A stretch of 64,000 nucleotides of DNA from Exophiala sp. HKRS030 (lineage: Eukaryota; Ascomycota; Eurotiomycetes; Chaetothyriales; Herpotrichiellaceae), in assembly GCA_023897205.1 (NCBI GenBank), contig JAHWDD010000005.1, forward strand, positions 2,976,001 to 3,040,000, read 5' to 3'. Shown one piece after another: positions 59,898 to 64,000 of this stretch. Within the stretch, counting starts at the first letter, position 1. Every line of letters begins with the position of its first letter. Both the position numbers and the translations under genes were made by a program. The notes under the pieces are model-generated. The model was not told the origin of the DNA. It saw only the letters and a list, made by a program, of their open reading frames with translations, and made no database searches.

Positions 59898-62420
59898 ATG
59901 GGAGAGGACTTGGCCGTGGTAAAGTCCATCCAAGAGGCCATCACGCAAGGATCATACCCGGAGTCCGAAGAACTATTGACCACCGATTTGTCCAAACTTA
60001 TTCCTACTCTCCTCCCTGTCATCATTCAAACGCAAAATGATTTGAATGAAGAATTAAAGGCTGCTAGCCGTACCGACGCTGATGGCGTGGATCAGTGGAT
60101 CACCCAGGCAAAACTTATTCAAGAAGAGATAGCCAGATACACTTTGGAGTCTCGCAAGATTGTCGAGGAACATGCTCACATCGAGGCCTTAAGAACAGAA
60201 GCGGCAGACCACCAGGCGAAGGTCGACCTTCTGGAAACCGAAATTCGTTTCACCAAAGACTTGAAGGACGACCTTTCGAAGATCGCAGTTGCAGCGCAGT
60301 CTTTAAAAGAGGTTGAACAAGATTTACTCAAGGATGATCCTATCGAAGCTGCCCGAAAGCTGCGGCGCTTTAGCAGCCTTCCTTCGCCCCTTTCCAAGTC
60401 GCGCCCAACCATAATGACTCGGGACCTCAAGGATGAGCTAAAGCTGAAGACTCGCGTCCGGCTGGAGGCAAAGCTAAATGATCAGATTCAGATCCGGAGA
60501 GAGCAACATCTTGCATGGTTAGAAGTCTCACCAACAGAGACCGTGGCCACGGAAGCAAATTCAGATAGCATTCTGAATGCGCTTGAGCAACTTGACGAGC
60601 CTCATGAAGCCCTTGAGTCTTTGATGGACAAGTTACGCAGTTTCCTTCTTGTACCCCTGCGAAAAACCACTCGTCTGAAGTTTTCGAGCTATCACTTCGA
60701 GGAACATAAACTTTCCATTGAACTTGGTCAGGGGGTACCTTCGTTCGAGACGGTCTTTGACTTTGTTTCTGAATTCCTCGAATTCCTTCATACTTTCATT
60801 GCCAAAACGGTTCAGGACCATGTTGTGAAGGCCATTCTCCCTGATCTGATGGCTTTACTAGTCACCGACTGGCTAACGCCTGAGCTGCCCGTAGAGATTG
60901 AACAGCTCAGTCGACTTGACCAACTACGACAGCAAATGAACAGACTTCTGGACCAATTGAGCAGATTGGAATGGCAAGGCCAGGCAGAGCTTCAAACTTG
61001 GACCAACCAAATCAATAGAATCTGGCTCAACAAGCGTAAGGCGGCGACCTTAGACGCTGTACGTAAAGGCCTCGCTTCCGCCAAAGGCATTCTACGTCAA
61101 GTGGAGAGAATCGAAACTCGAATCGTCCCTATCATCTCCAATGATTTTCAGCAACAAGAACAGATTCCGGATGAATGGGAAGCGAACTGGGATGATGATG
61201 CCAAAGAGGAGTCTAGTTCGTCAATCGATGCGAAAGCCAAAGAAAATGAGGATGATGACGCTAGTGGATGGGGTTTTGACGATGACGAAAACGAATCGAA
61301 AGACAAACATGATCACACCGAAGACAGCCAACAGCCAAAGGGGGGTGACGGTGAGGGCGGGGAAGAGGAAGAGGAAGACGCCTGGGGATGGGGAGACGAA
61401 GAATCAGAAAAGAAAAAGCCACAATCCCACGGAGAACCAATTACAAAATCAACAAATGGCCATCAAAAAGCCGAGCCCGGTACTGTCGAGCAAGAACAAA
61501 CCCTTAGTGAATGGTATAGCATCAGCGAGGTTCCAGACTACATCATTGAAGCAATTGGAAAAGACCTTTCTGATGCCGAGACACTGAAGACGATCAAGAA
61601 CAGTTCTCTCGACACCTCCGTCCTCTCTCGCGGACTCCTCACTCTCCCAACCCTCTCACTCGCCATGTTTCGCGCCACAGCATCCAGCTACTATGGCGCT
61701 TCGCCATCTCTCACCGACATCCACCGCTACAACGACTCGCTCTACATCGTCGACCGTCTCCGTGACTTAGACACATCCGGCCTGCCCAACGCCGACGCCG
61801 ACATCAAAGCCATGGAGAAATTCGCACGCCTGGCCTATTCCAAGGAAATGGAAACCCAGCGCCTGATCGTATGGGATCTGCTCGAAGGAGCACAGGGGTT
61901 CACGTCATGCACGAAATTCCCGTACTCACAGGAAATCGACAACGCGGTGACGGCGGTGGTCGACCGCATCCGCTCGCTGCACATGCAATGGCAACCGATC
62001 CTCTCACCATCGGTGCTTCTACAGAGCATCGGCGCCATCGTGGCCATGGTGACGGGCAAAGTCATCTTCTCGATCGAAGAGCTCGACGACATTTCGGAGC
62101 CGGAATCGCGGAAGCTGACCGACTACTGCCAGCAGATCGCGGCGCTGGACGACCTCTTCCCGCGCGAGGACTCGGCCACCGGCTTCCCGGTCTCCAGCAC
62201 CCCGGTGTACGTGTCGTCGTGGTTCCGCTTCCAGTATCTCATCCAGATCCTCGACAGCTCGCTGGTTGACATCCGCTATCTCTGGACAGAGGGCGAGTTG
62301 AGCCTCGAGTTCAGTCAGAAGGAAGTCGTGAGCTTCGTCGAGGCTTTGTTCGCCGAGAGCAGGCATAGAAAAGAGGCTATCAATGCCATTCGCGCAAAGA
62401 GTGGACCTTGGGATACGTGA
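59898..62420 (+). CDS. Dsl1-type Golgi-to-ER tethering subunit
   Basis: A single exon encodes 840 residues. The N-terminal half is helical with coiled-coil-like stretches (SRKIVEEHAHIEALRTEA). The centre is an acidic insert with tryptophans: DEWEANWDDD (about residue 425), DDDASGWGFDDDEN (about 453) and EDAWGWGDEES (about 495). In yeast Dsl1 such acidic tryptophan motifs form the lasso that binds COPI coat subunits. The C-terminal domain (about 540-840) begins after LSEWYSISEVPDYIIEAIGK. The protein likely acts in the Dsl1-Tip20-Sec39 complex tethering COPI vesicles at the ER; this is from the family. The last third is more GC-rich than the first. Confidence 0.82.
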   Translation: MGEDLAVVKSIQEAITQGSYPESEELLTTDLSKLIPTLLPVIIQTQNDLNEELKAASRTDADGVDQWITQAKLIQEEIARYTLESRKIVEEHAHIEALRTEAADHQAKVDLLETEIRFTKDLKDDLSKIAVAAQSLKEVEQDLLKDDPIEAARKLRRFSSLPSPLSKSRPTIMTRDLKDELKLKTRVRLEAKLNDQIQIRREQHLAWLEVSPTETVATEANSDSILNALEQLDEPHEALESLMDKLRSFLLVPLRKTTRLKFSSYHFEEHKLSIELGQGVPSFETVFDFVSEFLEFLHTFIAKTVQDHVVKAILPDLMALLVTDWLTPELPVEIEQLSRLDQLRQQMNRLLDQLSRLEWQGQAELQTWTNQINRIWLNKRKAATLDAVRKGLASAKGILRQVERIETRIVPIISNDFQQQEQIPDEWEANWDDDAKEESSSSIDAKAKENEDDDASGWGFDDDENESKDKHDHTEDSQQPKGGDGEGGEEEEEDAWGWGDEESEKKKPQSHGEPITKSTNGHQKAEPGTVEQEQTLSEWYSISEVPDYIIEAIGKDLSDAETLKTIKNSSLDTSVLSRGLLTLPTLSLAMFRATASSYYGASPSLTDIHRYNDSLYIVDRLRDLDTSGLPNADADIKAMEKFARLAYSKEMETQRLIVWDLLEGAQGFTSCTKFPYSQEIDNAVTAVVDRIRSLHMQWQPILSPSVLLQSIGAIVAMVTGKVIFSIEELDDISEPESRKLTDYCQQIAALDDLFPREDSATGFPVSSTPVYVSSWFRFQYLIQILDSSLVDIRYLWTEGELSLEFSQKEVVSFVEALFAESRHRKEAINAIRAKSGPWDT

Positions 62421-62953
62421 GAAGCCTCGCGGTGGCTTCCGCGGTTGTCTGAATAAATGTATTGCATATATCTTGGAAAACAACAGAATACCTCTTATTT
62501 AATACGATCATGAGTCGACGGAAATGTCTTGAACATAATATCTCATCTATGTGCATGTGCCTATTGATTCAGCGTCCAATCTTTTAACCCTTGCAGGCTT
62601 GGGCCATTAAAGACTGGTAGGGGCCAGCGAAAAATCCGTAATGTAAAGACAAATCCTCGCTTCTTATTACCTTGTAGGCAAATGTATAACAGTATTCCTA
62701 GCCCGATCCCAGCGATGGCTGTATCTACATCCAAATCGATATTCGTGGCGAGTACTATCCACTACATCCATGTCATCAAGTACTTTCGCTCTAAACACCA
62801 ATAGCCCAACAAGGATTCCCAATTCCCGTCTCTTTCATTGACCAGGCCCCGCTAGACCGTTCATAAAATAAATACATGAAGAACTCTGTACGCGCTCAAA
62901 ACAAGCAAGAACGAAAAGGATAAAAAAACTACAACTGCTAAAAAGGGCGGCGT
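62421..62953. other. Convergent 3' intergenic region
   Basis: The region lies between the stops of Dsl1 (plus) and the permease (minus). No gene or repeat was recognised. Confidence 0.5.
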
Positions 62954-64000
62954 CTAGCAGAAGAATTTATACCACTTTTTCCAGGTAGGCCAGTTAAGGC
63001 GGTCGGCATACTCCTCCGCGACCAGGACACGGACATTGAACTCTCGTTTACCCGTGAACAGATCCATATCCCTAAGCTTGATGATCTCAGTTTTCTTCCA
63101 GAACTTGTATGCAAGGTACATGATCAAGACCACGGGTGCGGCGAGGTAGGCCTGGAAGAAATTGATGACGAGTTCGCGGGTGGACATGTCACGCCACCCA
63201 ACGGGTGAAAAGCCTGTCCAAAACTGGGCCATCAATACCAGCATATTGAAAATGAGGCCGATCCACGACCCGATCACGCCCACAGGCGACCGGAACGCCA
63301 GCTCGTCGAGCGTGTGGCCTTGTAGTGCCCAGGCATGGCGAAATCGAATGTGCGCAAGGCAGATAGATGACCAAGTGAAGATGGAGCTCAAGCCGCTCAA
63401 AGCCAACATCCAATTGAAGGCGTCAGTTTGTTTGTGGGTTGCTGCAAGATAGCCTAAGCCGCCTAGTACCGAGGCCAGAATAATGGCATACAAGGGTCGA
63501 CCTTTACGGTCGATGTATGCGAGAAACTGTGGAGCTTGTCGCTGTTCTGCCAGGGCAGCTAAGGTTCGGGAACTACCATAGATGGCTGAATTGCCGACGC
63601 TCAGAACTGATATCATGATGACAACGTTCATGACGCTCGGGAGAACTTCGAGGCCAGCATTCTGGATTGAAATAACAAATGGTGACGCTCTGATATGAGT
63701 CAATGGAGTCAGCCTCTTGCCGTTGGAAAAACGGAAGTACCGCGTGGACAAGGAGGAATACGTACGTGGCATCGGCGGAGCTTCGCCCATTCAGCAATCT
63801 CGGATCATCGTATGCGACGATGGTCCCAACCAACAGCAAGCTCACAACGTAGAACAACGTGATACGCCAGAAGACTTGTTTGATGGCGCTTGGCAGTGCT
63901 TTTCTCGGGTTTTCTGTTTCGGCGGCAGCTAAGCCAACCAATTCGGTTCCTGCGAATGCAAAGGCCGCGGTCACAAATGTACTGCAAAGACCTTTGAACC
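62954..64000 (-). CDS. Amino-acid permease of the fungal YAT family, 5' part missing
   Basis: The gene runs off the right edge; two exons are seen (64000-63766 and about 63689-62954). The visible part begins FAFAGTELVGLAAAETENPR, the diagnostic loop of fungal amino-acid permeases (PF00324). SVLSVGNSAIYGSSRTLAAL and NWMLALSGLSSIFTWSSICL follow, then the last helices and a cytoplasmic tail ending WKKWYKFFC. The family takes up amino acids by proton symport at the plasma membrane. Specificity cannot be set from this fragment. The intron has a GTACGT donor and a TCAG acceptor. About half of the protein is outside the window. Confidence 0.9.

Overview
This 64-kb window is nuclear DNA of a filamentous ascomycete (Pezizomycotina). 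The evidence is small GT-AG introns of about 45-150 bp, fungus-specific families (Dal5-type transporter, Dsl1, BIG1/Voa1, Dnt1-like, Fungal_trans_2-type regulator) and gene spacing of 0.3-3 kb. Intergenic features resemble black yeasts and other Eurotiomycetes, but the sequence alone does not fix the order. No operon, CRISPR array, rRNA or convincing tRNA was found, and no clear transposon.

Layout. 0.1-5.8 kb: a DUF2306 membrane protein, a fungal regulator-like protein and a carboxymuconolactone-decarboxylase-like enzyme. 6.1-7.6 kb: a bestrophin/UPF0187 channel. 10.3-14.7 kb: two Golgi-type glycosyltransferases (GT25 and GT32/Och1-like). 16.6-17.9 kb: a zinc alcohol/polyol dehydrogenase. 18.2-20.7 kb: two secreted proteins, one cysteine-rich with a hydrophobin-like cysteine order and one predicted to be GPI-anchored. 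22.4-25.6 kb: a hotdog thioesterase and a DUF1769 protein. 26.5-34 kb: an MFS transporter, a GFA/CENP-V protein, BIG1 and a Dal5-family transporter. 35.0-37.6 kb: an orphan protein with an RRM-like C-terminus. 37.9-43.4 kb: a WD40-cyclophilin (PPWD1/Cyp15 type) and a Dnt1/Net1-like nucleolar protein. 43.4-45.6 kb: a microsatellite-rich gap. 45.6-51 kb: eIF2-gamma and an M16C zinc metalloprotease. 52.2-55.1 kb: a 0.9-kresidue conserved fungal protein of unknown function. 58.1-62.4 kb: YTM1 and Dsl1, divergent from a 360-bp shared promoter. 62.95-64 kb: an amino-acid permease cut by the window end.

The right half is mainly housekeeping: translation initiation (eIF2-gamma), 60S assembly (YTM1), rDNA/nucleolar control (Dnt1-like), splicing-associated proline isomerisation (Cyp15) and Golgi-to-ER tethering (Dsl1). 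The left half is mostly single-purpose metabolism, surface and transport genes. No biosynthetic cluster is apparent.

The strongest unexpected signal is a set of about 13 apparent reading-frame breaks between 24.9 and 54.1 kb. Every one is a -1 shift, and every one can be explained by one missing G or C in a short G/C run. They affect seven genes, including the essential eIF2-gamma. Adding one base per break makes the exon lengths divisible by three in each gene. I therefore read these genes as intact genes with probable consensus errors rather than as pseudogenes. I see no clear new biological system. The best biological leads are the hydrophobin-like secreted protein, the orphan RRM-like protein and the long conserved protein of unknown function.
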